Assembly: GCA_046727175.1 (NCBI GenBank) | Contig: JBKPCD010000034.1 | Span: 1 to 60,708, forward strand | Direction: 5' to 3' | Source of the DNA: JBKPCD01 sp046727175 | Lineage (GTDB): Bacteria > Acidobacteriota > Vicinamibacteria > Vicinamibacterales > 2-12-FULL-66-21 | DNA length: 60,708 nucleotides | Shown here: one piece after another, positions 42,641-50,820 of the stretch | Numbering within the stretch: position 1 is the first letter of the stretch | Layout of the letters: each line of letters opens with the position of its first letter | The notes under the pieces: generated by a model | The model's database searches: none | Told to the model about the DNA's origin: nothing | The model's input: only the letters and a program-made list of their open reading frames with translations | Made by a program: the position numbers and the translations under genes

Positions 42641-43516
42641 TGCCGTCGTGACCGCGTTCATCTTCGTCATGAGATCGCGCTTGCGAATCAGGCGCTGAAT
42701 CCGCTCGAGCGTCGCTCGGTCGCGCTCGTCGGACATCGACGCTTGCAGCAACACGAGCTCGAGATCTGACAGGACTCCCGCCAACGTCTTCATGCCCCGC
42801 TCCTGCGCCGCATGCCGGTACAATCGCGTGTCGTCCAGCAGAGACGATGCGAGTTGGCGCTCGTAGGACCAGTCTTCAGCCGATGCTTCGCTCGGATTCT
42901 TCGCAGCAAGGCCGAGCACAACGAGCTTCGACCGCTCGAAGTGCTGCTCGCTGACCGACGCGAACGCAGCATCGGTGCGCTCGGGTCCCGCGGCGGATGT
43001 GTCGACGCTGCTCGGGGCACGTCTTTCGATGACGGTCGAACCTGCCGCGGCGGGAGTCGGCGGCGGGGTTTCGGTGATCGGCCTCGCGCCAGTCGTCACG
43101 GTCGTCGTTTCGGGCGGCCGCGCACCTCTCGTCCGTGCAAGATACACCACGCTCGTTGTCGCGAGAGTCAGGATCGCCGCCATCGCGACATACGACGCGA
43201 GATTGTGGCGCACGCGGAGGCGCGCTCTGTCAACCGGGCGCGGACGCGTGATCGGCATCACCTTTGATCGTTGCCGCTCCCGCGCGACCGCCGCTTCCAG
43301 GCGGGCCATGAATGGCGCCCAGTCGCCGCCCGGCGGCGCAGCAATCTCGGAACGTGACGCGAGCGCAGCACGGATCATCGTCAACTCGTCGAGCGCCGCA
43401 CGGCAACCACGGCACGTACGCAGGTGCTGCCCGACAAAGGCGCGTTCCGACGCGTTGAGTTCGTCGTAGAAATACAGTTCGATCGCTGCGGACGTCTGGA
43501 CGGCACACGTCGTCAT
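42632..43516 (-). CDS. Zinc-finger anti-sigma factor
   Basis: 294 aa. N-terminal H-L-R-T-C-R-G-C (H-x3-C-x2-C) is the zf-HC2 anti-sigma motif, with L-S/T-A helix before it. A single membrane helix (about 108-128, A-A-I-L-T-L-A-T-T-S-V-V-Y-L) separates the cytoplasmic sigma-binding part from a periplasmic Pro-rich and helical domain. ATG overlaps the sigma stop (ATGA). It should hold the ECF sigma at the membrane until an envelope signal frees it. Confidence 0.88.
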   Translation of the reverse strand: MTTCAVQTSAAIELYFYDELNASERAFVGQHLRTCRGCRAALDELTMIRAALASRSEIAAPPGGDWAPFMARLEAAVARERQRSKVMPITRPRPVDRARLRVRHNLASYVAMAAILTLATTSVVYLARTRGARPPETTTVTTGARPITETPPPTPAAAGSTVIERRAPSSVDTSAAGPERTDAAFASVSEQHFERSKLVVLGLAAKNPSEASAEDWSYERQLASSLLDDTRLYRHAAQERGMKTLAGVLSDLELVLLQASMSDERDRATLERIQRLIRKRDLMTKMNAVTTAGI

Positions 43517-44106
43517 ACACGTCCTCCTGTCGCGACCCCCCGAGCGCGCTCGGGACAGGCGCTCGTCGCGCGCAGCGCATCGCGCAGCCTGTGGACTGCG
43601 GCGTGAAGCTGGCGTTTGACGGTTCCTTCCGCAAGCCCGAGCGCTTCGGCAATCTCGCCGAGCTTCAGCCCTTGATGATGACGCATGACGAAGACGAGGC
43701 GCTGGCCGGGCGGCAACTTCGCGATTGCCCCCTCGAGAACCACTCCCAGCTCACCAGCATACGCGCGTTCCTCTGGGCCCGGAGTCTCCTCCGGCATGTT
43801 GCGCAGCGTCTGGTCCGCATCGTCTCCGAATGCTGATGACACGGGCGATTGACGGCGACGATGATCGATACAAGCGTTCATGACGATCCGGTAGATCCAC
43901 GACGTGAGCTGGGCATCCTGACGAAAGCCGTCGAGGGATCGGTAAATCTTGATGAAGACTTCCTGCGCGATGTCCTCGGCGTCGTGATGGTTGCCCGCGA
44001 ACTGGTAGGCGACGCGATACACCATGGATCGGTGCCGCTCGACGAGCGCCTGAAAGGCGGCCGGGTCACCGCCCGCCGCGCGGGTAATCAGGTCCGAGTC
44101 AACCAT
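43513..44106 (-). CDS. ECF-type RNA polymerase sigma factor
   Basis: 197 aa. Region 2 Y-R-V-A-Y-Q-F-A-G-N-H-H-D-A-E-D-I-A-Q-E-V-F-I-K-I-Y-R and region 4 L-P-P-G-Q-R-L-V-F-V-M-R-H-H-Q-G-L-K-L-G-E-I-A-E-A-L-G are standard RpoE-like. An insertion rich in acidic residues joins them. It is paired with a zf-HC2 anti-sigma and probably controls an envelope response. No obvious self-promoter was found upstream. Confidence 0.94.
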   Translation of the reverse strand: MVDSDLITRAAGGDPAAFQALVERHRSMVYRVAYQFAGNHHDAEDIAQEVFIKIYRSLDGFRQDAQLTSWIYRIVMNACIDHRRRQSPVSSAFGDDADQTLRNMPEETPGPEERAYAGELGVVLEGAIAKLPPGQRLVFVMRHHQGLKLGEIAEALGLAEGTVKRQLHAAVHRLRDALRATSACPERARGVATGGRV

Positions 44107-44164
44107 CCAGTGCCCGTGTCATCTGTATGACGGAGGCAGTTGCTCCGCGGTTGATCGACGCCGA

Positions 44165-44452
44165 AAGAAGGGCTCTCGGCTCAGGGCTTTTTTGGGCCTG
44201 TAAAACCGGCTCAAACACCCGGACGGCAGGTGACTTACGCTCGCGTTCCCTTAACCCAACGATATCCATCATTTCGAGGGACGTGCAATCGCTCGATTCG
44301 TCGAGTTCGAAGTTTTCACGGTTCCGAGCAATTCAATCAGCAATCGTCACTCCGCATTGAAACTTCGGGTTCAAAAATCCGTAATCTCCAATCTCGATCT
44401 GCAATCAGCAGTCCGTCAATCAGCAATCCGCATTCGGCAATCAGCAATCGGT
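44165..44452. repeat. Word repeats B and D in the sigma-typA gap
   Basis: 44165-44200 is a family B stretch (GGGCTCTCGGCTCAGGGC); 44329-44345 and 44386-44452 are family D words (CAATCAGCAATCG, AATCAGCAGTCC, CAATCAGCAATCC). The 359-base gap 44107-44465 between divergent genes otherwise holds only the typA -10 candidate; no RNA gene was seen. Confidence 0.6.
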
Positions 44453-44453
44453 C

Positions 44454-44459
44454 TATACT
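44454..44459 (+). promoter_or_regulatory. Candidate -10 box (TATACT) of typA
   Basis: TATACT ends six bases before the typA ATG (44466), so transcription would begin at or next to the start codon. It follows directly on the family D repeat, and no -35 or ribosome-binding site is evident. Confidence 0.42.
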
Positions 44460-44465
44460 CGCCAA

Positions 44466-46295
44466 ATGCCTCATCAGAAGGCGTTGCTGGGCGTGGCGAA
44501 CGCACTGCGGCGCAACGTGGCCATCATCGCTCATGTCGATCACGGCAAGACGACGCTCGTCGATGCGATGTTGCACCAAAGCGGGATCTTCCGCGCGAAC
44601 GAGCGTGTGATGGAGCGCGCGATGGACAACATCGACCTCGAGCGCGAGCGGGGCATCACCATCCTCGCGAAGAATACCGCCGTCCGCTATCGTGACGTTC
44701 TGATCAATATCGTGGATACGCCGGGTCATGCGGACTTCGGCGGCGAGGTCGAACGGACGCTCGCGATGGTCGACGGCGTGCTGCTGCTCGTCGACGCCTC
44801 CGAAGGCCCGCTGCCTCAGACACGCTTCGTGCTCCGCAAGGCCCTCGAAAAACGCCTCACGCCCATCGTCGTCATCAACAAGATCGACAGGCCGGACGCG
44901 CGCCCGCAGGAGGTCCTGAACGAGGTCTACGATCTCTTCATTGATCTGGACGCCACCGAAGAACAAATCGACTTCCCGGTGCTGTACTCGAGCGCTCGGA
45001 CGGGCACGTCGAGCCCCTCGATTGACAACGGAAAGGATCTGCGCCCGTTGTTCGATGCGATCGTGGAGTCGGTGCCCCCACCGCGCGGCGACGCAGACGC
45101 ACCGCTGCAGATGCTCGTCGCAAACCTCGACTCCAGCGACTATCTCGGACGGATCGCGATAGGGCGCGTTTTCAACGGTCGGGTCAAGGTCGGAGATCCA
45201 ATCGCAGTCTGCAAGCTGGACGGCACCGTGCAGGAAACGCGCGTCACGAAGCTGCTTGCGTTCGACGGCCTGCGGCGGGTGGATATCGCGGAGGCTGGCG
45301 CCGGCGATATCGTGTGTCTCGCCGGCATCGAAGACATCACGATCGGTGAGACGATCGCGGACGTCGAGCATCGCCAGGCCATGCCGCCCATTGCCGTCGA
45401 CGAGCCGACGGTCTCGATCATCTTCGGCGTGAACACGTCGCCGATGTCCGGCCGCGAGGGGCAGTTCGTCACGTCGCGGCAGATCAAGGATCGTCTCGAC
45501 CGCGAGCTCCTCGGCAACGTCTCGATCAAAGTCGAGCCGACGGACACGCCGGAGCAGATGAAGGTGCTCGGACGCGGCGAGCTCCAGCTGTCGATCCTGA
45601 TCGAGATGATGCGCCGCGAAGGCTACGAGCTCCAGGTCTCCCGTCCCGACGTCGTCACGAAAACGATGAACGGCCAGGTCATGGAACCGATCGAGGGCCT
45701 GGTAATCGACGTCCCCGAGGAGTTTCAGGGCGTCGTCATCGCGCAGGTGGGCATGCGCCGCGGCACGATGACGAAGATGGTGAACCATGGAACCGGACGC
45801 GTGAGGCTGGAGTTCCGAATACCGGCTCGCGGCCTGATCGGATTCCGATCGCAGTTCCTCACCGAGACGAAGGGCACCGGCATCATGAATCATCTCTTCG
45901 CCGGGTGGGAGCCGTGGCACGGCGCAATTCCCTCGCGTGTCACCGGCGCCCTCGTCGCCGACAGGGCTGGAACAGCGACCGCGTACGCGATCTGGAACCT
46001 GCAGGAACGTGGCGAAATCTTCATCGAGCCCGGCGAGCCCGTGTACGAGGGCATGATCATCGGCGAGAACGCGCGCGCAAACGATCTCGACGTCAACGTC
46101 ACAAAGGAAAAGAAGCAGACGAACATGCGCGCGTCCACAGCGGACGAAGCCGTCCGCCTGATACCGCCGCGCAAGCTCGGACTCGAGCAGGCGATGGAAT
46201 TCATCGACGACGACGAGCTCGTCGAGGTAACGCCGGCGAGCATTCGACTCCGCAAGAGAATTCTCGCAGCGAATATGAGGCCGAAGCGTGAGTGA
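44466..46295 (+). CDS. typA: Ribosome-associated GTPase TypA/BipA
   Basis: 609 aa. G1 A-H-V-D-H-G-K-T-T, switch region R-G-I-T-I-L-A-K-N-T, G3 D-T-P-G-H-A-D-F-G-G-E-V-E-R, G4 N-K-I-D-R-P-D-A. Then EF-G-like domains and the unique C-terminal domain (R-G-L-I-G-F-R-S-Q-F-L-T, N-V-T-K-E-K-K-Q-T-N-M-R-A-S). It assists ribosome assembly and stress-time translation. Full length, normal for the family. Likely leaderless (see the -10 box). Confidence 0.97.
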   Translation: MPHQKALLGVANALRRNVAIIAHVDHGKTTLVDAMLHQSGIFRANERVMERAMDNIDLERERGITILAKNTAVRYRDVLINIVDTPGHADFGGEVERTLAMVDGVLLLVDASEGPLPQTRFVLRKALEKRLTPIVVINKIDRPDARPQEVLNEVYDLFIDLDATEEQIDFPVLYSSARTGTSSPSIDNGKDLRPLFDAIVESVPPPRGDADAPLQMLVANLDSSDYLGRIAIGRVFNGRVKVGDPIAVCKLDGTVQETRVTKLLAFDGLRRVDIAEAGAGDIVCLAGIEDITIGETIADVEHRQAMPPIAVDEPTVSIIFGVNTSPMSGREGQFVTSRQIKDRLDRELLGNVSIKVEPTDTPEQMKVLGRGELQLSILIEMMRREGYELQVSRPDVVTKTMNGQVMEPIEGLVIDVPEEFQGVVIAQVGMRRGTMTKMVNHGTGRVRLEFRIPARGLIGFRSQFLTETKGTGIMNHLFAGWEPWHGAIPSRVTGALVADRAGTATAYAIWNLQERGEIFIEPGEPVYEGMIIGENARANDLDVNVTKEKKQTNMRASTADEAVRLIPPRKLGLEQAMEFIDDDELVEVTPASIRLRKRILAANMRPKRE

Positions 46296-46331
46296 CGTTC
46301 CGGCAGAACGGCCCACGGGCATTTCACGAAG

Positions 46332-46415
46332 CTCACGAAGATACGAAGACCACGATGAAGACGAATGAACGCTTAAAAAACTCCGTGGTCTTCGTCTCTT
46401 CGTGGTCTTCGTGAG
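46332..46415. repeat. Inverted word repeat, family E (CTCACGAAGA)
   Basis: CTCACGAAGA (46332-46341) is an exact complement of TCTTCGTGAG (46406-46415). The arms continue inward with ACGAAGACCACG and CGTGGTCTTCG words and an A-rich centre. It lies between convergent typA and the ProX-like gene. Confidence 0.82.
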
Positions 46416-46468
46416 AACGCCGTCGGCCCGTCACATCGATCAGTATTTGACGGATCTCAAAGTCGACA

Positions 46469-46966
46469 TTACACCTGCAGCCATCGCACCGGATTGCCCC
46501 GCGACTCCAGGAAGCGTCGGAAATCCTCAACCCCGATCGTGACGCTTGCCGTGTTCACGTTCGGATGAAAGATCAGCCGCTCCGCGCTCTGGAGGTCGGC
46601 ATCCACGATAACGCGCACGGCGTGACGGGTGTCGTTGATGAGGCCAAATGGCGAGACGGAGCCCGGCGTGAGCCCCAGCTGCGCCTGCAGCCGCTCGGGC
46701 GATCCGAAGCTCAGACGATCGTCGCCAATCACCCGAACGAGGTGACGCAGGTCGGCCTGTTTCTCAATCGGCAGGATGACAAGATAATGGCGATCCCCTT
46801 TCTTGTTTCTCAGAAACAGGTTCTTGACTGGCGCGGCCGGGATGTCGGCCCAATGCACGGCGGCTTCCTCGGCTGTGAAGACCGGCGGGTGAATGTATCG
46901 CTCGTACGCGATGCCCAATGCGTCGAGCGCCGCGTACACGGCGGCCGGATTATCAGAGACTTGCAT
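46469..46966 (-). CDS. YbaK/ProX-type aminoacyl-tRNA editing deacylase
   Basis: 165 aa, single YbaK/prolyl-tRNA-synthetase-associated domain: H-P-P-V-F-T-A-E-E-A (the substrate lid), K-N-L-F-L-R-N-K-K-G (catalytic Lys region) and S-V-S-P-F-G-L-I-N-D. It would hydrolyse mischarged Ala/Cys-tRNA(Pro) in trans, like PrdX/ProXp-ala. ATG 46966 lies just downstream of a family A repeat. Confidence 0.92.
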   Translation of the reverse strand: MQVSDNPAAVYAALDALGIAYERYIHPPVFTAEEAAVHWADIPAAPVKNLFLRNKKGDRHYLVILPIEKQADLRHLVRVIGDDRLSFGSPERLQAQLGLTPGSVSPFGLINDTRHAVRVIVDADLQSAERLIFHPNVNTASVTIGVEDFRRFLESRGNPVRWLQV

Positions 46967-46968
46967 CC

Positions 46969-47036
46969 AGAAGCTAGAAGTTAGAAGCCAGAGTGAATTC
47001 TGTCACGATCGCTCTAACTTCTAGAGTCTAGCTTCT
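46969..47036. repeat. Inverted word repeat, family A
   Basis: AGAAGCTAGAAGTTAGAAGCCAG then AGTGAA, short loop, CGATCGCTCTAACTTCTAGAGTCTAGCTTCT. Shares the AGAGTGAA...CGATCGCTCTA core with 29576-29638 and 50757-50820. Between RlpA and the ProX-like gene. Confidence 0.85.
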
Positions 47037-47060
47037 GCCCTCTATCGCCGACCTTTCCTC

Positions 47061-47498
47061 TCACTCGAGGACTTCAACGCGCACGGGAACGAGCCCGGGC
47101 TTGATGGATCTCAGACGCTGCGCCGCGCCTGTCGAGAGATCGATGATGGTGCCCTTGCGGCGGTTCTGCCCGTACGGCCCACGATCGACGATGCGTACGA
47201 CGACCTGACGCCCGTTTTGCAGGTTCGTCACCCGCACCACCGTTCCGAGCGGCAGCGTCCGGTGCGCAGCCACCATCGACCACTGATTGAACGACCTCCC
47301 GCTCGCCGTGATCTCGCCATGGAAACCGGGACCGTAATACGACGCCAGCCCGAACTGCGTCGGAGGCGCCACTACGACAGCGCTCGGCTGATGCGAGCCT
47401 GGAAGTACGATCACGGCCGTCGAAAACACCACCGCCGGTACAACGATCCGCAGAACGCGCATGAGAACGGACTTGAAAAACCCGCGCCAACCGCCCAC
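47061..47498 (-). CDS. rlpA: RlpA-like double-psi beta-barrel lipoprotein-family protein
   Basis: 145 aa from GTG 47498 (ATG 47462 also plausible). Signal-like hydrophobic segment (L-R-I-V-V-P-A-V-V-F-S-T-A-V-I-V-L) followed by the RlpA barrel: G-L-A-S-Y-Y-G-P-G-F-H-G, A-H-R-T-L-P-L-G-T-V-V-R-V-T, V-D-R-G-P-Y. The H and D are catalytic in septal lytic transglycosylases of this type. No SPOR domain is attached and no lipobox cysteine is seen. Confidence 0.9.
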   Translation of the reverse strand: MGGWRGFFKSVLMRVLRIVVPAVVFSTAVIVLPGSHQPSAVVVAPPTQFGLASYYGPGFHGEITASGRSFNQWSMVAAHRTLPLGTVVRVTNLQNGRQVVVRIVDRGPYGQNRRKGTIIDLSTGAAQRLRSIKPGLVPVRVEVLE

Positions 47499-47571
47499 AA
47501 GCCGGTAATACTAAAGGCGCTCGACTGCCTGCAAGCACTGCAGTACCCAGCTCAGCGATGAGAATGGAGAA

Positions 47572-48144
47572 GTGACGAAGCTGTCCCGCAGGTTCGACGA
47601 AGCGTTCAGGTACGCACACGAGTCGCATGCGGATCAAACACGCAAAGGCACAGGCGCGCCCTTTGTCGGACACCTCATGGGTGTCGCGTCCATTGTGTTG
47701 GACGATGGCGGCGATGAGGATGAGGCGATTGGCGCACTCCTTCACGATGCCGCCGAGGACCAGGGTGGACGTGCCCGCCTCGACGATATCCGCTCACGAT
47801 TCGGCGACGCCGTCGCGCGGATCGTCGAGGACTGCACGGATTCATGGGAGACGCCGAAACGTCCGTGGAGCGAACGGAAGAAGGCCTACGTCGAGCATGC
47901 GCGGCATCTCGGCGCTTCGAGCCTGCGCGTGTCGGCTGCTGACAAAGTCCACAACACGTACGCGATCCTGCGCGACCTCCGCAACATCGGCGAGGAGGTG
48001 TGGAATCGGTTCAGTGCACCGGCGGATGACGTGATGACGTACTACGAATCGCTCGTACGAGCGTACCGCGAGGCGGGCGGCGGACGTCTGGTCGACGAAC
48101 TCGATCGCATCGTGCGCGGTATCAGACGCGAAATGGGTTACTGA
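47572..48144 (+). CDS. HD-domain phosphohydrolase (RelA/SpoT HD-like)
   Basis: 190 aa. H-x..-H-L-M-G-V-A, A-L-L-H-D-A-A-E-D (the HD pair), and A-A-D-K-V-H-N-T match the HD hydrolase domain of RelA/SpoT; the synthetase domain is absent. It may hydrolyse (p)ppGpp like a small alarmone hydrolase, or another nucleotide. GTG 47572; a GGAGA just before it is too close to be a normal ribosome site. Confidence 0.87.
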   Translation: MTKLSRRFDEAFRYAHESHADQTRKGTGAPFVGHLMGVASIVLDDGGDEDEAIGALLHDAAEDQGGRARLDDIRSRFGDAVARIVEDCTDSWETPKRPWSERKKAYVEHARHLGASSLRVSAADKVHNTYAILRDLRNIGEEVWNRFSAPADDVMTYYESLVRAYREAGGGRLVDELDRIVRGIRREMGY

Positions 48145-48270
48145 TAAGCCCGCAGCCTGACCCGCGCCGGAGGCGGCGCAAGCGGAGCGGCGCGGGCAAC
48201 AGTCTCGATGGGGGCCGGCGGGGCGAAGCCCCCTATGAATCGAAGAAGCGAACGAGCGCAGCGAGTGAGG

Positions 48271-48349
48271 CGCCGGAGCGGAGCAGGGCGAAGGGGCCCC
48301 GCGAGCGACGGCGATGGGGGATCCGGCGGGGCGAGGCCCCCCGGTCGAG
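48271..48349. repeat. Upstream repeat, family J, copy 1
   Basis: About 79 bases, nearly the same as 50091-50167: CGCCGGAGCGGAG..., then GGGGCCCCGCGAGCGACGG, CGATGGGGG, and a hairpin CCGG-C-GGGGC-GA-GGCCCC-CCGG. A partial third copy (CGATGGGGGCCGGCGGGGCGAAGCCCC) precedes it around 48208-48235. It ends at the -10 box of the PAP2 gene. Confidence 0.85.
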
Positions 48350-48374
48350 TATGATGAGTCGCTCAACGAAGGAG
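48350..48374 (+). promoter_or_regulatory. -10 box and ribosome-binding site of the PAP2 gene
   Basis: TATGAT at 48350-48355 and AAGGAG at 48369-48374, five bases before ATG 48380. The family J hairpin occupies the -35 area, so promoter strength may depend on it or on a protein that binds it. Confidence 0.55.
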
Positions 48375-48379
48375 TGTGC

Positions 48380-49171
48380 ATGCCCGCAGCCAGATCGGAT
48401 CAGCATCGTCACGGCGTGGGTTTTCTGGTCTCATTGGTACTCCTCGTCATCCCGTCGATTTCCTGGGCGCAGGTGGCCGCTCCGGTGCCCGCAGCGGCGT
48501 CGGACAAAACCTCACGGCCGTTCTCCACGATCTTCTCCGGGCTGGTGCAAGACTTCGGCAACCTTGGCCAGAAGCAGCCGCTCATCGTCTTTGGTGTGGG
48601 TGGTGTGTTGACGGGCCTCGCGATTCACACCGACGGCGAGATCCGCGATCGCATGATCAATAAACCGATCAGGGTCGAGGATGCATTCGACCCGGGTGAC
48701 ATCATTGGATCGGGATATGTGCAGTTCGGTGCCGCGATGGGCACGTACGCGTGGGGACGCGTCAGTCACAAGTCGCGGCTGACCGAGCTCGGCGCGGATC
48801 TGGCCGAAACGCAGATTGTCTCGGGCGCACTCACGCAAGGCGCCAAGCTGATTGTCAGCCGGCCGCGACCGGATGGCGGCGGCCGATCCTTTCCGTCAGG
48901 GCACACGTCGGCCACATTCGCAACCGCCACCGTGCTGCAGCGTCATTTCGGGTGGAAGGTTGGAGCGATCGCCTACGCCGGCGCCATGTACGTTGGCGCG
49001 TCGCGCCTGACCGAAAATCAGCACTACTTGACGGATGTGGTGGCCGGGGCCGCGATCGGCATCGGCTCGGCGCTCGCGCAAGGGTTCGGTCGCAGCCCCG
49101 CGCACGTCACGGTCACGCCGGTTGCAATGAAAGGTGGCGCCGCGGTTTTCGTCAGCGCGCTGCCGCAGTAG
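48380..49171 (+). CDS. Exported PAP2-family phosphatase
   Basis: 263 aa from ATG 48380, which has a good AAGGAG. Signal peptide ends near S-I-S-W-A. The PAP2 triad is complete: K-L-I-V-S-R-P-R-P, F-P-S-G-H-T, and S-R-L-T-E-N-Q-H-Y-L-T-D. It would dephosphorylate a lipid or polyprenyl phosphate at the periplasmic face. Only weak hydrophobic segments, so it may be soluble or OM-associated. Next gene is an outer-membrane barrel. Confidence 0.9.
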   Translation: MPAARSDQHRHGVGFLVSLVLLVIPSISWAQVAAPVPAAASDKTSRPFSTIFSGLVQDFGNLGQKQPLIVFGVGGVLTGLAIHTDGEIRDRMINKPIRVEDAFDPGDIIGSGYVQFGAAMGTYAWGRVSHKSRLTELGADLAETQIVSGALTQGAKLIVSRPRPDGGGRSFPSGHTSATFATATVLQRHFGWKVGAIAYAGAMYVGASRLTENQHYLTDVVAGAAIGIGSALAQGFGRSPAHVTVTPVAMKGGAAVFVSALPQ

Positions 49172-49190
49172 TCGATCCGTCGAAAAACGC

Positions 49191-49910
49191 ATGCGCGTGG
49201 GGCTGGTGCCCGTCATCACGGGTTTGTGCTGGTTAATAAGCGTCTCGTCGGCGGCCGCGGACTGGGCGATCAGCGGCTTCCTGGGCGCGGTCCAGACTCG
49301 TCCGAACACGCTGACGGTGCAGTTGCCCAACGCCGGCACGCAGCTGACCCTCGATTCTGTTCGGTATCGATCACAATCCTTCGACTCGCCGCAATACTAC
49401 GGTGTCCGCGTCACGCGATACCTGGGACCGCACTTCGGGCTCGAGGGGGAATGGATTCACCCCAAGGCCTACGCGCGAACAGAGGAAGTGGTGCACGCAT
49501 CCGGGACCGTGGCCGGCTCGCCGCTCAACGCCGATGTTCGGCTGGACTCACTCGTCCACCGATTCTCCATCTCGCATGGACTCAACTACCTCCTGATGAA
49601 CGCCGTCGTCAGGCATCCGTTGGATAAGAGCGAGAGACCGCGAGGATGGCTTACGGCACGTGCCGGCGCAGGGCTGACGATCCCGCACGGCGAGAGCGAC
49701 ATCGGAGGCCTCACGCAAGAGCAGTACGAGATCGGATCGGTTGGGTTCCACTTCGCCGCCGGTGGCGAGCTGAAGATCAGTCGGATCGTGTACGTGATGG
49801 CCGAATACAAGTTCACCACTACGGACGAGTCAGCGAGCGTCGCCGGTGGGACAGTTGATGGACGGTTCAGCTCGCATCACATTGCGTTCGGAATCGTCCT
49901 CAGGCCATAA
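49191..49910 (+). CDS. Outer-membrane beta-barrel protein (OmpA/Lom-like)
   Basis: 239 aa with signal peptide (L-C-W-L-I-S-V-S-S-A-A-A). Alternating strands such as Y-Y-G-V-R-V-T-R-Y-L, F-G-L-E-G-E-W-I-H, G-F-H-F-A-A-G-G-E-L-K and a terminal H-I-A-F-G-I-V-L-R-P indicate an eight-stranded barrel of the porin/OmpA-like class. Role unknown; perhaps structural or lipid-related with the PAP2 gene 19 bases upstream. Confidence 0.75.
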   Translation: MRVGLVPVITGLCWLISVSSAAADWAISGFLGAVQTRPNTLTVQLPNAGTQLTLDSVRYRSQSFDSPQYYGVRVTRYLGPHFGLEGEWIHPKAYARTEEVVHASGTVAGSPLNADVRLDSLVHRFSISHGLNYLLMNAVVRHPLDKSERPRGWLTARAGAGLTIPHGESDIGGLTQEQYEIGSVGFHFAAGGELKISRIVYVMAEYKFTTTDESASVAGGTVDGRFSSHHIAFGIVLRP

Positions 49911-50090
49911 CACTTTTCGGATGTCCGTCGTATTGCGATCGGCTATAACTGGAAACCAGCCACCGTGCGCGGACGTGCATCCGATAGTCGACTCGGGTGT
50001 CCGCGCAGTTCGTTAATGGGTCCCTCATGCGGCTCGCCGCACGATCCTTCGCTACCGCACAACGGGCCTCGGCGCGCCCGAGGCGCGCCG

Positions 50091-50167
50091 CGCCGGAGCG
50101 GAGGGGGCCGCAGGGGCCCCGCGAGCGACGGCGATGGGGGTCCGGCGGGGCGAAGCCCCCCGGTGTA
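50091..50167. repeat. Upstream repeat, family J, copy 2
   Basis: Near-identical to 48271-48349, including CCGGCGGGGCGAAGCCCCCCGG, which folds into a hairpin with a GAA loop. It ends 17 bases before the exported methyltransferase ATG. The part of this gap between 49911 and 50090 shows no gene; it has a CGCGCCGG-rich stretch but nothing firm. Confidence 0.85.
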
Positions 50168-50184
50168 GAAAGGAGCCGAACGTG

Positions 50185-50751
50185 ATGCGAGGTCGACATC
50201 TGAGCGTGGTGATCCTGTTCGTCGCAATCGGTCTGACGGCGCCGGCGCTGGCGCAGCAGGCGCAGGCGCCGCTCCGATCCCCAGACGTCATCTTCGTACC
50301 GACGCCGCCGGAAGTCGTGGACGCCATGTTGAAGCTGGCGAGTGTCACCTCGAAAGATGTGGTGTACGACCTCGGCTGCGGCAATGGCATCATCGTCGCC
50401 ACTGCGGCGCAGAAGTTCGGCGCGCACGCCGTGGGCATCGACATCGACCCGCAGCGGGTCAAGGAATCGAACGAGCGCATTCAGCAGGCGGGCGTGACCG
50501 ACAAGGTCAAGATTCTCAACGCCGATCTGTTCACCAGCGATATCAGCGACGCCACGGTCGTCACGCTTTACCTCCTTCCATCGCTGAACCAGAAGCTGAT
50601 TCCCAAATTGAACAAGGAGCTCAAGCCAGGCACGCGCGTCGTGTCACAGAGCTTCGATATGGGCGAGCAGAACCCGGCCGAGAAAACCGTCGACGTCGAC
50701 GGGCGCTCCGTGTATCTGTGGAGGACGCCGCTGAAGGAAGCGGCGAAATAG
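50185..50751 (+). CDS. Methyltransferase-fold protein with a signal peptide
   Basis: 188 aa from ATG 50185 with AAGGAG ten bases upstream. Cleavable signal (V-V-I-L-F-V-A-I-G-L-T-A-P-A-L-A). Then a Rossmann methyltransferase core: V-Y-D-L-G-C-G-N-G-I-I-V (motif I), V-G-I-D-I-D (motif II), N-A-D-L-F. It should bind SAM, yet an exported protein would meet little SAM. It may have been recruited for another ligand, or the signal may act as an anchor. It shares the J upstream repeat with the PAP2 gene. Confidence 0.85.
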   Translation: MRGRHLSVVILFVAIGLTAPALAQQAQAPLRSPDVIFVPTPPEVVDAMLKLASVTSKDVVYDLGCGNGIIVATAAQKFGAHAVGIDIDPQRVKESNERIQQAGVTDKVKILNADLFTSDISDATVVTLYLLPSLNQKLIPKLNKELKPGTRVVSQSFDMGEQNPAEKTVDVDGRSVYLWRTPLKEAAK

Positions 50752-50756
50752 ACGGA

Positions 50757-50820
50757 GTCAGAAGCTAGAAGCCAGAGTGAACCAGGTCGATCGCTCTAGA
50801 TTCTGGATTCTAGCTTCTGA
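50757..50820. repeat. Inverted word repeat, family A
   Basis: AGAAGCTAGAAGCCAGAGTGA, loop, TCGATCGCTCTAGATTC and TGGATTCTAGCTTCT. It lies between convergent genes; its right arm encodes the last residues (K-L-E-S-R-I) and TAG stop of the desaturase. Confidence 0.88.

Noticed and set aside
44337..46322. A 661-codon minus-strand frame opposite typA
   Set aside because: It is the antisense of a clearly conserved TypA; high GC codon bias keeps such frames open.
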